A DNA stretch of 42,592 nt from Brevundimonas sp. (GCF_013823285.1 NZ_PNLV01000010.1:1-42592); one strand, 5' to 3'. Shown: positions 1 through 8,873, counted from the first letter of the stretch. Translations and numbers: made by a program. The notes: a model not told the origin generated them from the sequence alone.

Positions 1-77
1 TCCATGACGGACAGGCCGTTTTTCACGTCGACGACGTGCTCGGTCCCGTCATGCTCGATGTAGGTGATTTTCGCCAT
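1..77 (-). CDS. 2Fe-2S ferredoxin (partial, N-terminus only)
   Basis: Only the first 25 codons are inside the window; the gene runs off the left edge. The visible protein begins [19 protein letters not shown], followed by NGLSVME, which is the typical N-terminus of adrenodoxin/putidaredoxin-type 2Fe-2S ferredoxins of Alphaproteobacteria. The cysteine cluster that would prove it lies outside the window. Proteins of this family are small soluble electron carriers. The ATG sits 10 bases after the sdhB stop on the same strand, so it is probably the last gene of the sdhCDAB transcript. Family is recognised from a short stretch; co-transcription is inferred from spacing. Confidence 0.75.
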   Translation of the reverse strand, partial: MAKITYIEHDGTEHVVDVKNGLSVM

Positions 78-87
78 CAAGCGCGCG

Positions 88-891
88 TCAGGCCGAGGCC
101 TGTGCCTTCTTCCGTTCCTTCGACACCATCAGCTTCTTGGTCTCGGCGATGGCCTTGGCCGGGTTCAGGCCCTTGGGGCACACCTGGGTGCAGTTCATGA
201 TGGTGTGGCAGCGGTAGAGCTTGAAGGGGTCTTCCAGGTCATCCAGCCGCTTCTCCGTCGCGTCGTCGCGGCTGTCGGCGATCCAGCGGTAGGACTGCAG
301 CAGCGCCGCCGGGCCCAGGTAGTCCTTCTGGTTCCACCAGTAGCTGGGGCACGAGGTCGAGCAGCAGGCGCACAGGATGCACTCGTACAGCCCGTCGAGC
401 TTCTCGCGGTCCTCCGGCGACTGCAGCCGCTCGGTGGTCGGGTCCGGCTCGTCGGACTGCAGATAGGGCTGGATAGAGTCGTACTGGGCGTAGAACAGGC
501 TCAGGTCGGTGACCAGATCCTTGACCACCGGCTGGTGGGGCAGGGGCGCGATGGTGATGGTGGAGGACGAGCACTCCTCCCACCCCTTGGTGCAGGACAG
601 GGTGTTGCGCCCGTCGATGGCCATGGAGCACGACCCGCAGATGCCCTCGCGGCACGAGCGGCGGAACGCCAGGGTCGGATCGATGGTGTTCTTGATGTGG
701 ATCAGGGCGTCCAGCAGCATCGGCCCGTGGTCGTCGGCTGAGACCTCGAACACGTCCCAGCGCGGATCGGCGTCCACCTCGGGGTCATACCGGTAGACCT
801 TGTAGGTCTTGACGTTGGTCGCGCCCTCGGGGGCCTTGTGGACCTTGCCCTGGGTGGGTTTGGAACCGCGCGGAAGGGTGAGCTGAACCAT
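88..891 (-). CDS. sdhB: Succinate dehydrogenase iron-sulfur subunit
   Basis: Protein of 267 aa, the usual length. It passes electrons from the SdhA flavin through three Fe-S clusters to ubiquinone in the membrane (TCA cycle, complex II). The plant-type 2Fe-2S ligands are Cys80, Cys85, Cys88 and Cys100 ([16 protein letters not shown] region). The ligands for the 4Fe-4S and 3Fe-4S clusters follow: Cys171, Cys174, Cys177 and Cys181 ([16 protein letters not shown]), then Cys228, Cys234 and Cys238 ([17 protein letters not shown]). The start chosen (MVQLTLPRG) lies just after the sdhA stop; a longer reading would overlap sdhA by about 130 bases and has no family-like sequence. Third and last subunit gene transcribed after sdhA, two bases apart. 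Confidence 0.97.
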   Translation of the reverse strand: MVQLTLPRGSKPTQGKVHKAPEGATNVKTYKVYRYDPEVDADPRWDVFEVSADDHGPMLLDALIHIKNTIDPTLAFRRSCREGICGSCSMAIDGRNTLSCTKGWEECSSSTITIAPLPHQPVVKDLVTDLSLFYAQYDSIQPYLQSDEPDPTTERLQSPEDREKLDGLYECILCACCSTSCPSYWWNQKDYLGPAALLQSYRWIADSRDDATEKRLDDLEDPFKLYRCHTIMNCTQVCPKGLNPAKAIAETKKLMVSKERKKAQASA

Positions 892-893
892 GC

Positions 894-2678
894 CTAGTAA
901 ACCCTCGCCTTGGGCTTGATGTAGTCGATGTCGCTGGACATCGTGTACTCGTGGACCGGTCGGTAATCGATCGCCACGCCCTGTCCCGGACGCTTCCACG
1001 CCAGGGTGTGCTTCATCCATTCCGCGTCGTCGCGGTCGGGATAGTCCTCGCGGGCGTGGGCGCCGCGGCTTTCCTTGCGGTTGGCCGCGCTCTCGATGGT
1101 GACCAGCGCCTGATCGATCAGGTTGTCGTATTCCAGGGTCTCGACCAGATCGGTGTTCCAGATCAGGCCGCGATCGGTGGTCTGGATGTCCTCGCCGGCC
1201 GCGTGGATGGCGCGCAGCTTGGCCACGCCCTCGTCCAGGGTCTTGCCGGTGCGGAACACCGCCGCGTCGGACTGCATGGCCCGCTGCATGTCGTCGCGCA
1301 GCTTGGCCGTGGGCGTGCCGCCCGAGGCGTGGCGGAAGCGGTCCAGCCGGGCCAGGTGGGCGTCGGTGGCGCCGGCGGGCGCGGCCGGGACCGGCGCGGC
1401 CTTGTCCACCACCTCGCCGGCGCGCAGGCCGGCGGCGCGGCCGAACACCACCAGGTCGGTCAGGCTGTTGGAGCCCAGGCGGTTGGCGCCGTGCACCGAG
1501 ACGCAGGCCGCTTCGCCCACGGCCATCAGGCCGGGCACGACCGTGTCGGCGTTGTCGCCCACCTTGGTCAGCACCTCGCCGTGATAGTTCGTGGGGATGC
1601 CACCCATGTTGTAGTGCACGGTCGGCAGCACCGGGATCGGGGCCTTGGTCACGTCCACGCCCGCGAAGATCCTGGCGCTTTCGGAAATGCCCGGCAGGCG
1701 CTGGTGCAGGGTCTTGGGATCCAGGTGATCCAGATGCAGGTAGATGTGGTCCTTGTTGGGACCGACGCCGCGGCCTTCGCGGATCTCAATGGTCATGGAG
1801 CGGCTGACCACGTCGCGGCTGGCCAGATCCTTGGCCGAGGGGGCGTAGCGCTCCATGAACCGCTCGCCCTCCGAGTTGGTCAGATAGCCGCCCTCGCCGC
1901 GCGCGCCCTCGGTGATCAGGCAGCCGGCGCCGTAGATGCCGGTGGGGTGGAACTGCACGAACTCCATGTCCTGCAGCGGCAGGCCGGCGCGCAGCACCAT
2001 GGCGTTGCCGTCGCCGGTGCAGGTGTGGGCGCTGGTGGCCGAGAAATAGGCGCGCCCGTAGCCGCCGGTGGCCAGGATCACCAGCTTGGCGCGGAAGCGG
2101 TGCAGCTGGCCGTTATCCAGCTGCCAGGCGGTGACGCCCGTGCAGGCGCCGTCCTGCATGATCAGGTCCAGCGCGAAATACTCGATGAAGAACTTCACCT
2201 CGCGCCGCACCGACTGGCCGTACAGGGTGTGCAGGATGGCGTGGCCGGTGCGGTCGGCGGCGGCGCAGGTGCGCTGCACCGGGCCTTCGCCGAAATTGCG
2301 CGTCATGCCGCCGAAGGCGCGCTGATAGATGCGGCCGTCCTCGGTGCGGCTGAAGGGCACGCCCCAGTGCTCCAGCTCGTAGACCGCCTTGGGCGCCTCG
2401 CGCACCAGGTATTCGATGGCGTCCTGATCGCCCAGCCAGTCCGACCCCTTGACGGTGTCGTACATGTGCCACTTCCAGTCGTCCTCGCCCATGTTGCCCA
2501 GCGAGGCCGAGATGCCGCCCTGGGCGGCCACGGTGTGGGAGCGGGTCGGGAAGACCTTGGTGACGCAGGCGACCTTCAGGCCCTGCTGGGCGGCGCCCAG
2601 AGCGGCCCGCAGGCCGGAGCCGCCGGCGCCCACGACGACGACGTCGTATTCGTGATCGACGAATTCATAAGCAGCCAT
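894..2678 (-). CDS. sdhA: Succinate dehydrogenase flavoprotein subunit
   Basis: Protein of 594 aa, full length. Catalytic subunit oxidising succinate to fumarate with covalently bound FAD, on the cytoplasmic face of the membrane. The N-terminus carries the dinucleotide-binding motif [10 protein letters not shown] at residues 17-26. His48 in the segment [10 protein letters not shown] is at the position of the covalent flavin linkage. The C-terminal part has [18 protein letters not shown], the conserved flavin/substrate-domain signature of the SdhA/FrdA family, and the protein ends with the usual KPKARVY-type tail. It is followed closely by sdhB and preceded by sdhD seven bases upstream, so all four subunits form one operon. 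Nothing unusual; the long open frame on the opposite strand is a codon-bias shadow. Confidence 0.98.
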   Translation of the reverse strand: MAAYEFVDHEYDVVVVGAGGSGLRAALGAAQQGLKVACVTKVFPTRSHTVAAQGGISASLGNMGEDDWKWHMYDTVKGSDWLGDQDAIEYLVREAPKAVYELEHWGVPFSRTEDGRIYQRAFGGMTRNFGEGPVQRTCAAADRTGHAILHTLYGQSVRREVKFFIEYFALDLIMQDGACTGVTAWQLDNGQLHRFRAKLVILATGGYGRAYFSATSAHTCTGDGNAMVLRAGLPLQDMEFVQFHPTGIYGAGCLITEGARGEGGYLTNSEGERFMERYAPSAKDLASRDVVSRSMTIEIREGRGVGPNKDHIYLHLDHLDPKTLHQRLPGISESARIFAGVDVTKAPIPVLPTVHYNMGGIPTNYHGEVLTKVGDNADTVVPGLMAVGEAACVSVHGANRLGSNSLTDLVVFGRAAGLRAGEVVDKAAPVPAAPAGATDAHLARLDRFRHASGGTPTAKLRDDMQRAMQSDAAVFRTGKTLDEGVAKLRAIHAAGEDIQTTDRGLIWNTDLVETLEYDNLIDQALVTIESAANRKESRGAHAREDYPDRDDAEWMKHTLAWKRPGQGVAIDYRPVHEYTMSSDIDYIKPKARVY

Positions 2679-2685
2679 GTGGTTC

Positions 2686-3090
2686 TCAGGCCCCGAAACC
2701 GGCGGGCAGCGGCGCCGAACCCAGCGCCAGCCGCGTGATGAAGAAGACGCTGGCCGCCGCCAGCACCAGGAAGATCAGGTTCGACAGGCCGATCAGCAGC
2801 GCCTTGTTGCGGGGGCGATGGATGTAGTCCTCGATGATCACCTTCCACGCCAGGCTGATGTAGCCCAGGAACACCACCGCCGTGACGCCGAGCAGCACCG
2901 CGTTGAGGGTGCTGGCGAACCACGCCGTCGCGGTTTCGTAGTCGGCGCCGGCCAGGGTGAAGGCGCTGGAGGCCGTCCAGACGCCCAGCGGCATGAGAAT
3001 CAGCAGGGAGACCCGCTCGATGACCCATTCGCCCGCGCCGTGGCGCTCGGAGATCTTCACGCGGTTCTTGTACTGGGCGTAGCCGCTCAC
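2686..3090 (-). CDS. sdhD: Succinate dehydrogenase membrane anchor subunit D
   Basis: 134 aa membrane protein with about three hydrophobic segments (around residues 27-45, 62-84 and 107-125 from the start [11 protein letters not shown]). Together with SdhC it anchors SdhAB and forms the quinone and heme pocket. The start is GTG at 3090, which overlaps the sdhC stop in a GTGA arrangement; no ATG is available at the conserved N-terminus. Reading further upstream gives no membrane-protein-like sequence, so GTG is preferred. The call rests on position between sdhC and sdhA, size and membrane topology, with the [17 protein letters not shown] segment typical of alphaproteobacterial SdhD. Confidence 0.93.
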   Translation of the reverse strand: MSGYAQYKNRVKISERHGAGEWVIERVSLLILMPLGVWTASSAFTLAGADYETATAWFASTLNAVLLGVTAVVFLGYISLAWKVIIEDYIHRPRNKALLIGLSNLIFLVLAAASVFFITRLALGSAPLPAGFGA

Positions 3091-3539
3091 AGCGAGACCC
3101 TCCCGGTGGTGAACAGAACGGCCCAGAACAGCACGGTCAGCACCACCGGCCCCCAGACCGAAATGTGCGACAGCAGGTTCGCCGGGCCGATCTCCAGGGC
3201 CGCGCCGGTGTCCTGAACCAGGTGGCGACCGCCGTTCAGAATGAAGGAGAACATCACCAGGGTCAGACCGAATCCGATCAGCAAGCCCAGGGGCGAACCC
3301 ATGAAGGCCATCACCCCGGCGTAGGCCTCGGGCCCGAAGGCCAGGGCCCCCAGCCATCCGATGACCAGGATCGCGCCGAAGCTGGCGGCGCCGATGGTCA
3401 CCCGGAACAGGATCGAGGCCAGCATGGTCACATGCCAGCGCCAGATCTGAAGGTGGGGGGACAGGGGCCGGATGCGGCCGTTGGGCTGGCGCACGAAACG
3501 GCCGGTCTGGTCGTCGTCGGCGTCTGAGGCGGTCGACAT
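3087..3539 (-). CDS. sdhC: Succinate dehydrogenase cytochrome b556 subunit
   Basis: 150 aa membrane subunit of complex II. RPLSPHLQIWRWHVTM at residues 24-39 is the SdhC family signature before the first membrane helix, and His106 in NGGRHLVQDTG is at the position of the heme b axial ligand. Three hydrophobic stretches follow the expected topology. ATG at 3539 was chosen; a TTG at 3554 would add five residues, but GAGAACG in that stretch looks more like the ribosome binding site. First gene of the sdhCDAB operon. Overlaps sdhD by four bases. Confidence 0.95.
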   Translation of the reverse strand: MSTASDADDDQTGRFVRQPNGRIRPLSPHLQIWRWHVTMLASILFRVTIGAASFGAILVIGWLGALAFGPEAYAGVMAFMGSPLGLLIGFGLTLVMFSFILNGGRHLVQDTGAALEIGPANLLSHISVWGPVVLTVLFWAVLFTTGRVSL

Positions 3540-3590
3540 GCGAATCGTTCTCAAACCGTTGTAAAATCAGCAATGATGCAGTGCGGAAGG

Positions 3591-3619
3591 CTTTACGAAC
3601 CTGCGCAGGGGGGTGTCAA
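3591..3619 (-). promoter_or_regulatory. Possible sdhCDAB promoter
   Basis: Reading the minus strand, a perfect TTGACA hexamer (3619-3614) is followed after 17 bases by GTAAAG (3596-3591), placing a transcript start about 45 bases before the sdhC ATG. The -35 matches the housekeeping consensus; the -10 is poor, and Caulobacterales often use shorter spacing. Sequence match only. Confidence 0.3.
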
Positions 3620-3710
3620 CGCGGCAGGCTTCACGGTTCGCTCAACGGCCCGGATTCCCTTGCCTGCGGCCCGGCCTTGCGCTGCGGCTTCATGTCGCTA
3701 CCCTTTTCCA

Positions 3711-4322
3711 ATGATCTGGATCGCCCTGACCCTCGCCGTGACTGCCGTTCAGGACGGCCCCGTCGCCTATGTTGAGGCGTCCCCCACCTCGCTGGAGCTG
3801 TACGCCGGCCCGCCGGTGCGGCCTTATGAACCCTCGTGGGACACGCCGGGGGCGGAGGGCGACGCCTGGATGATCACCCGCCGGGCGCTGGAGGCGCCGG
3901 CCCTGCTGGAATCCTATGACGGGACCTATGAGGTCACGCCAACGGACGCCGAGGTGGTCTATCAGCAGGGGGTGACCTCAGCCGCCCTGCGCGCCAATTC
4001 CATCATGGGGCCGCTGGATGGCCGCTGGCGCGTGACGGCTTCGGACGGCGCCCCGGTGCTGGAGCTTCTGATGATGGATCGTGGCGACGGCGCCCTTGTC
4101 GAGGGGGCCTGGCGCGAGCCCACGGCGCCGAACGCGGCCCTGACCAGCCGCCGGCTGGGCGCCCTGTCGCTGGTGGTGCGGTCGGGCGACACCCTGACCA
4201 TCGAGGTGGCCGACCCCGACGGTGCGGCCCGGCTCAGCCTCCAGCGGGAAGGCGTCCACTGGCGCGGAACCCTGGAGCGCGATGGATCAACCACGCCCGT
4301 GGTCATGGCCCCGTTCAGCTGA
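3711..4322 (+). CDS. Small exported protein of unknown function
   Basis: 203 aa. I do not recognise a family. The ATG at 3711 begins a short hydrophobic leader (MIWIALTLAVTAVQDG) compatible with a signal peptide cleaved around residues 13-16; the longer reading from 3573 has an unconvincing arginine-rich N-terminus. The mature part is acidic, has no cysteine, and from residue 75 onward has alternating beta-like segments (for example GRWRVTASDGAPVLELLMMD and GDTLTIEVADPDGAARLSLQ), suggesting a beta-sandwich or barrel of a periplasmic or surface protein. It is divergent from sdhC and is followed by a co-directional hydrolase 191 bases later. Base composition is like its neighbours. Coding is supported by the leader and clean third-position GC. 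Confidence 0.7.
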   Translation: MIWIALTLAVTAVQDGPVAYVEASPTSLELYAGPPVRPYEPSWDTPGAEGDAWMITRRALEAPALLESYDGTYEVTPTDAEVVYQQGVTSAALRANSIMGPLDGRWRVTASDGAPVLELLMMDRGDGALVEGAWREPTAPNAALTSRRLGALSLVVRSGDTLTIEVADPDGAARLSLQREGVHWRGTLERDGSTTPVVMAPFS

Positions 4323-4430
4323 CCCATGGTGGCCGCGCCGCAACAGGCGCGCCGTGATCGGTCCCCGTTTCGTCCCCCTCCTTCCCGGGCGCCCTAGAAT
4401 GGCTCTGGCCCATGCCGGGGGAGGGACGAT

Positions 4431-4455
4431 TTCGGACAATTCGGACAATTCAGAC
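4431..4455 (+). repeat. 9-bp tandem repeat, about 2.8 copies
   Basis: The unit TTCGGACAA occurs twice in direct tandem (4431-4439 and 4440-4448) and is followed by a partial third copy TTCAGAC (4449-4455). It lies in the 191-base gap between the exported protein and the hydrolase gene, 60-80 bases before the hydrolase ATG, at a promoter-like distance. Spacing of 9 bases is less than one helical turn. Function unknown; the rest of the gap (4323-4513) shows nothing else I can name. Confidence 0.7.
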
Positions 4456-4513
4456 CCTGTTTTTTCCGCAGCCCGAGTCTGAAACCGCACCGCCCGGATG
4501 CTATGGAAGCGCG

Positions 4514-5650
4514 ATGATCGACATCAAAGGCCTTTGCCCCGACCGCTTTTCAGGCGTGAAAGACGCCTTCGCCGCCAATTTCACCGACGCCCCCGAGGGC
4601 CTCGACGAACTGGCCGCCCGCTTCTCCGTCTGCATCGGCGGCGAGACGGTCATTGACCTGTGGGCCGGTCATACGGACGCCGCGAAGACAACGCCCTTCA
4701 CCGAGCGGTCGCTGGTTCCGGTCTTCTCCACCGGCAAGGTGGTCATGAGCCTGATGATCGCCACCCTGGTGGAGCGGGGCCTCGTCACCTACGACACCCC
4801 GGTGGCCGAGGTCTGGCCCGCCTTCGGCCAGGCGGGCAAGGACCGGATCACCCTGGGCCAGCTGATGAGCCATCAGGCGGGCCTGGCGGGCTTCGATGAG
4901 ACCGTCGACCCCTCTCTCTGGTTCGAGCCCGAGGCGGTGCTGGATCGGCTGGCCGCCCAGACGCCCCTGTGGGCGCCCGGAACCGCGTCTGGCTACCACC
5001 CCATCACCATCGGCTATCTGGCGGGCGAGGTGTTCCGACGTCTGGACGGCCGGACCATGGGAACGGCCCTGCGCGAGGACTTCGCCGAACCGTTCGATCT
5101 CGACCTGTGGATCGGCCTGCCCGAGGATCAGCACGATCGGGTGGCGCAGCTGAGAAAGCCGTCAGCCGCCCCCGATCTGGGGACCATCGACGCCATCAAG
5201 AAATCTGCATTTCTCGATCGCGGCTCCGCCCCCGGCGGACGCGGCTCCGCCGAGTGGCGCAAGATGGAGATCCCGTCCGCCAACATGCACGCCCGCGCCG
5301 ACGCCCTGGCCCGCATCATGGGCGTGCTGGCGGGTGGCGGCGTGCTGGACGGCAAGACCATCCTGTCGCCGGAGACCCTGGCCGAGGCCGCCCGTGAGCG
5401 CATCCACGGCCCGGACCGCGTCCTGCCCTTCACCATCCGCTGGGCGGCGGGCTGGATGAGGAACGAGGGCCTGGGCATCTTCGGGCCAAACCCGGAGACC
5501 TTGGGCCACTGCGGCTGGGGCGGCTCCTGCGCCATGGCGGACCCGACCACCAACGTCTCGGCCGCCTACGTCATGACCCGCCAGTCGCCCCACCTGATCG
5601 GCGACCCGCGCGCGCTTCGCCTGTTCGAGGCGCTCTACGCCGGCCTTTAG
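4514..5650 (+). CDS. Serine hydrolase, beta-lactamase/EstB-like family
   Basis: 378 aa protein of the class C beta-lactamase/esterase fold. The nucleophile motif SxxK is Ser72-Thr-Gly-Lys75 (VFSTGKVV), a tyrosine at 161 (SGYHPITIGYLAG) is in the position of the YxN element, and GHCGWGG at 331-337 replaces the usual KTG/HxG strand motif. These are the three catalytic landmarks of EstB-like carboxylesterases and related penicillin-binding-type enzymes; the substrate cannot be told from sequence. No signal peptide, so likely cytoplasmic, which argues for an esterase rather than antibiotic resistance. ATG at 4514 has GGAAG a few bases upstream. Its stop codon overlaps the stop of the convergent rarD-like gene by three bases. 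Confidence 0.88.
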   Translation: MIDIKGLCPDRFSGVKDAFAANFTDAPEGLDELAARFSVCIGGETVIDLWAGHTDAAKTTPFTERSLVPVFSTGKVVMSLMIATLVERGLVTYDTPVAEVWPAFGQAGKDRITLGQLMSHQAGLAGFDETVDPSLWFEPEAVLDRLAAQTPLWAPGTASGYHPITIGYLAGEVFRRLDGRTMGTALREDFAEPFDLDLWIGLPEDQHDRVAQLRKPSAAPDLGTIDAIKKSAFLDRGSAPGGRGSAEWRKMEIPSANMHARADALARIMGVLAGGGVLDGKTILSPETLAEAARERIHGPDRVLPFTIRWAAGWMRNEGLGIFGPNPETLGHCGWGGSCAMADPTTNVSAAYVMTRQSPHLIGDPRALRLFEALYAGL

Positions 5651-6582
5651 GCGGGGCCTGCGGCGTCCTTCAGGGCCCGGCGCGCGGCCCGGGCCCGGTG
5701 CATGGCCGCGGCCAGGAACACCGCCGCCCCGCCCCAGATGAAGGCGAAGCTGACCAGCCGGGTCAGGTTGAACGCCTCGCCCTGGGAGACCCCGATGATG
5801 AAGCTGAGGGTGGGGGCGATGAACTGGATGAAGCCGATGGTCGACAGGGGCATGCGCCGCGCGGCCCATGAGAACAGCACCAGCGGCGCCACGGTCATGG
5901 GCCCGGCCAGGAACAGCCAGAAGGCGGCGACCGGGCTGTTGGTGAAATGCCCCAGCCCCTGATGGTGCAGCCAGACCAGCCAGGCGAGGCCGAACGGCGC
6001 CATGATCAGGCACTCCACCAGCAGCCCCGTCTGGGCGTCCGCCTGCACCCGCTTGCGGATCACGCCATAGGCCGCGAACGACACGGCCAGCGCCAGCGAC
6101 ACATAGGGCAGGCCGCCAATGGCCACGCCCTGCAGCACCACCCCCATGGCCGCCAGCGCAATGGCTGCATAGCCCAGCCGGCTGATCCGCTCCCGGAACA
6201 GCCAGGCCCCCAGCGCCATGTTGAACAGGGGGTTGAGGTAATACCCCAGGCTCGTCTCCAGCGTCCGTCCGCTGTTCACGGCCCAAACGAAGATGAACCA
6301 GTTGACCGCGATCAGGGCGGTGGACAGGGTCAGCCACATCAGGGTCCGCGGATTGCGCAGCACCCGCCGCACCTGCGCCGACTGCCCGGCCAGCCACACC
6401 AGCCCCGCCGCGAGCAGCACGCCCCACACCGCGCGGTGGGCCATGATCTCGCCCGCGTCCGCGCCGATGCGGCCCATGGGCTGATAGATGAGGGGCGACA
6501 GGCCCCACAGCACATAGCAGGCGACCCCGGCGATCAGGGCCGCGCGGGCGGAGTCGTCTCCGCCCGCCGGTTGGCCGGTCAT
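5647..6582 (-). CDS. rarD: EamA-family permease, RarD type
   Basis: 311 aa inner-membrane protein with about ten hydrophobic segments, the layout of the drug/metabolite transporter superfamily with two EamA halves. The N-terminal GVACYVLWGLSPLIYQPM, the NWFIFVWAVNSGRTLETSLG region (as GYYLNPLFNMALG follows), and the SFIIGVSQGEAF segment are characteristic of the RarD subgroup (named from chloramphenicol sensitivity, substrate unknown). The ATG at 6582 lies 10 bases downstream of the asd stop on the same strand, so it may be co-transcribed with asd. The function as exporter is a family inference. Confidence 0.9.
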   Translation of the reverse strand: MTGQPAGGDDSARAALIAGVACYVLWGLSPLIYQPMGRIGADAGEIMAHRAVWGVLLAAGLVWLAGQSAQVRRVLRNPRTLMWLTLSTALIAVNWFIFVWAVNSGRTLETSLGYYLNPLFNMALGAWLFRERISRLGYAAIALAAMGVVLQGVAIGGLPYVSLALAVSFAAYGVIRKRVQADAQTGLLVECLIMAPFGLAWLVWLHHQGLGHFTNSPVAAFWLFLAGPMTVAPLVLFSWAARRMPLSTIGFIQFIAPTLSFIIGVSQGEAFNLTRLVSFAFIWGGAAVFLAAAMHRARAARRALKDAAGPA

Positions 6583-6592
6583 GGCGAGATCC

Positions 6593-7642
6593 TTATCCCA
6601 CGGTCAGGGTGCGGTATCCGGTGGCGGTCTTCAGCATGCCCTGCTCGTCCAGCAACTGGGCGATTTGCACGGCGTTCAGGGCCGCGCCCTTGCGCAGGTT
6701 ATCCGACACCACCCACAGGCTCAGGCCGTGCTCCACGGTCGTGTCCTTGCGGATGCGCGAGACGAACACCGCGTGCTCCCCGGCGGCGTCCACAGGGGTG
6801 ATGTAACCGTCGTCATCGTGCTTATCGATCACCATGATCCCGGGCGCGTCGCGCAGGATGGCCCGGGCCTCCTCCACCTCGATGGAGCGCTCGAACTCCA
6901 GCGTCACGGCCTCGGAGTGGCCCACGAACACCGGCACCCGCACGCAGGTGACGGTCAGCTTGATGTCCGGGTCCAGCATCTTGTGGGTCTCGTCCCACAT
7001 CTTTGCTTCCTCGTCGGTGTAGCCGTCGTCGCGGAACTCGCCGATGAAAGGCAGGACGTTGAAGGCGATCTGCTTGGGGAACTTCTTCGGCGTGGCGTCG
7101 CCCAGGCCATAGATGGCCTTGGTCTGGTTCCACAGCTCGTCCATGCCTTCCTTGCCCGCGCCGGACACGGACTGATAGGTCGACACCACCGCGCGCTTGA
7201 TCTTCGCCGCGTCATGCAGGGGCTTCAGCGCCACCACCAGCTGGGCGGTGGAACAGTTGGGATTGGCCACGATGTTCTTCTTCGTCGCCAGCTTGATGTG
7301 GTCCGGGTTCACCTCGGGCACCACCAGCGGCACATCCGGATCCTTGCGGAAGGCCGAGGAGTTGTCGATCACGATGGGCCCGGCCTTGCCGATCTTCTCG
7401 GACCACGCCCGCGACACCGCCCCGCCCGCCGACATCAGCACCAGATCCACAGTCGAGAAGTCGAATTGCTCGATGTCCTGGCAGCGGATGGTCTTGTCGC
7501 CGAATGAGACCTCGATCCCCTTGGACTTGCGCGAGGCCAGGGCGTGCATTTCATCCACCGGGAAGTTCAGCTCTTCCAGGATGGCCAGCATTTCCCGGCC
7601 CACATTGCCGGTGGCGCCAACGATGGCGACGCGATAGCCCAT
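6593..7642 (-). CDS. asd: Aspartate-semialdehyde dehydrogenase
   Basis: 349 aa. Reduces aspartyl phosphate to aspartate semialdehyde with NADPH, at the branch point to lysine, diaminopimelate, threonine and methionine. The N-terminal GATGNVG (residues 9-15) is the NADP-binding glycine motif. Cys130 in NPNCSTAQLVVAL is the nucleophile, QSVSGAGKEGMDEL follows, and the C-terminal GAALNAVQIAQLL closes the family pattern. The start MGYRVAIVG at 7642 has AGGATCGAG just upstream; longer reading would run across the divergent promoter region into zapE. Divergently arranged with zapE and followed by the rarD-like gene. Confidence 0.97.
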   Translation of the reverse strand: MGYRVAIVGATGNVGREMLAILEELNFPVDEMHALASRKSKGIEVSFGDKTIRCQDIEQFDFSTVDLVLMSAGGAVSRAWSEKIGKAGPIVIDNSSAFRKDPDVPLVVPEVNPDHIKLATKKNIVANPNCSTAQLVVALKPLHDAAKIKRAVVSTYQSVSGAGKEGMDELWNQTKAIYGLGDATPKKFPKQIAFNVLPFIGEFRDDGYTDEEAKMWDETHKMLDPDIKLTVTCVRVPVFVGHSEAVTLEFERSIEVEEARAILRDAPGIMVIDKHDDDGYITPVDAAGEHAVFVSRIRKDTTVEHGLSLWVVSDNLRKGAALNAVQIAQLLDEQGMLKTATGYRTLTVG

Positions 7643-7766
7643 GATCTCGATCCTGTTCCGAAAGGGGGAGGTTTGCGCGCGGACGCGCATGCCCATTGCA
7701 TTTAGTCCTTCGCACCCGCGAAGCAATCGCTTTGCAGCCCCGTTTCGAGCCTTTAAGCGCATTTCC
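7643..7766. other. Divergent asd/zapE intergenic region with two alternative hairpins
   Basis: CTTCGC (7708-7713) pairs perfectly with GCGAAG (7718-7723) over an ACCC loop. The same GCGAAGC (7718-7724) can instead pair, with one wobble, with GCTTTGC (7729-7735) over an AATC loop. The two hairpins exclude one another. On the asd strand the segment also reads as a possible Caulobacter-type promoter, TTGCTTC, 13 bases, ACTAAATG, before the asd ATG. These are short elements and could be chance in GC-rich DNA. Confidence 0.3.
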
Positions 7767-8873
7767 ATGCCTTCCCTGACCCGCGCCGCCTATGACCGCC
7801 GCCTTGAATCCGGCGCGCTGACCGCCGACCCCGCCCAGGAAACCGCCATCACGGCCCTGAGCCGGCTGGAGCGCGATCTGGCGAAGGGCGGATGGCTGTT
7901 TCGCAAGCCGCCGCAGGTGAAGGGACTCTACCTCTGGGGGCCGCCGGGCCGGGGCAAGTCCATGCTGATGGACCTGTTCTACGCCGAGGCCCCCGAGCCC
8001 CGGAAGACCCGCGCCCACTTCCACGCCTTCATGGCCCGGGTCCACGATCTGATCCGGCAGTGGCGCGAGGGCGACTCGGCCCAGCGCAAGGCCGTGTTCG
8101 GCCAGTCAAAAGGCGACGATCCCATCGCCCCCACCGCGGAGCTGATCGCCTCGGAGGCGCGCCTGCTGTGCTTCGACGAGTTGCAGGTCACCGACATCGC
8201 CGACGCCATGATCCTTGGCCGCCTGTTCGAGGCCCTGTTCGAGCACCGGGTGGTGCTGGCCATCACCTCCAACCGCTCGCCGGACGACCTCTACGTCAAC
8301 GGCATCAACCGCCCGCTGTTCGAGCCCTTCATCGACATCATCAAGGAGCGCTGCGCGGTGGTGCAGATGGCCGGCGGACGCGACTGGCGCCTGGCCCGCA
8401 TGGCCAATTCGCGTCTGTGGTATTCCGGTCTCGACATGGGCCGCTCCCAGGCCTTCGAGCATCTGTGGGAGGACCTCAAGGGTGACGAGCCGGAAGAGCC
8501 CGCCCATCTGGCGGTCACGGGCCGTAACGTGGTGATTGAGCGCACGGTCGGCGGTCTGGCCCGGGCGACCTTCGCCGAGCTGTGCGCCCGGCCGCTGGGC
8601 GCCTCCGACTATCTGGCCATGGCCGAGCGGTTCCACACCCTGTTCCTGGAAGGCGTCCCTGTGCTCGGGCCCGACAGCCAGCAGGAGGCCCGTCGCCTCG
8701 TCACCCTGATCGACGCCCTCTACGAAGCCCGCACCCGACTGGTGGTCCTGGCCGAGGCGGCGCCGGAAGCCCTCTATCCCAAAGGCGTCGGCGCCTTCGA
8801 GTTCGAACGTACCGTGTCGCGTCTGAACCAGATGTCCTCCGCCGACTGGCTGGAGCAGGCTGACGCCGCCTGA
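7767..8873 (+). CDS. zapE: AFG1/ZapE-family ATPase
   Basis: 368 aa P-loop ATPase of the AFG1 family. Bacterial ZapE binds and destabilises FtsZ polymers at the division ring in E. coli; mitochondrial AFG1 helps degrade respiratory subunits. Walker A is GPPGRGKS at residues 58-65 and Walker B is LLCFDE at 133-138, followed by LQVTDIADAMILGRLF, which is diagnostic for this family. Sensor-like ITSNRSPDDLY and the C-terminal FERTVSRLNQM are also typical. ATG at 7767 (MPSLTRAAYDRR) matches the usual N-terminus; the longer reading from 7641 extends across the divergent asd start region and lacks homology. Located directly upstream of a YbjN-like gene; a functional link is not evident. Confidence 0.95.
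   Translation: MPSLTRAAYDRRLESGALTADPAQETAITALSRLERDLAKGGWLFRKPPQVKGLYLWGPPGRGKSMLMDLFYAEAPEPRKTRAHFHAFMARVHDLIRQWREGDSAQRKAVFGQSKGDDPIAPTAELIASEARLLCFDELQVTDIADAMILGRLFEALFEHRVVLAITSNRSPDDLYVNGINRPLFEPFIDIIKERCAVVQMAGGRDWRLARMANSRLWYSGLDMGRSQAFEHLWEDLKGDEPEEPAHLAVTGRNVVIERTVGGLARATFAELCARPLGASDYLAMAERFHTLFLEGVPVLGPDSQQEARRLVTLIDALYEARTRLVVLAEAAPEALYPKGVGAFEFERTVSRLNQMSSADWLEQADAA

Noticed and set aside
951-2738. Long open frame (595 codons) on the plus strand opposite sdhA
   Set aside because: Rich in Gly, Ala, Val, His and Arg with no family pattern; a mirror of GC-biased codon use in sdhA.
3547-3561. GTTC-N7-GTTG just upstream of sdhC, one mismatch from the LexA box
   Set aside because: One mismatch, too close to the start codon, and SOS control of succinate dehydrogenase has no support.
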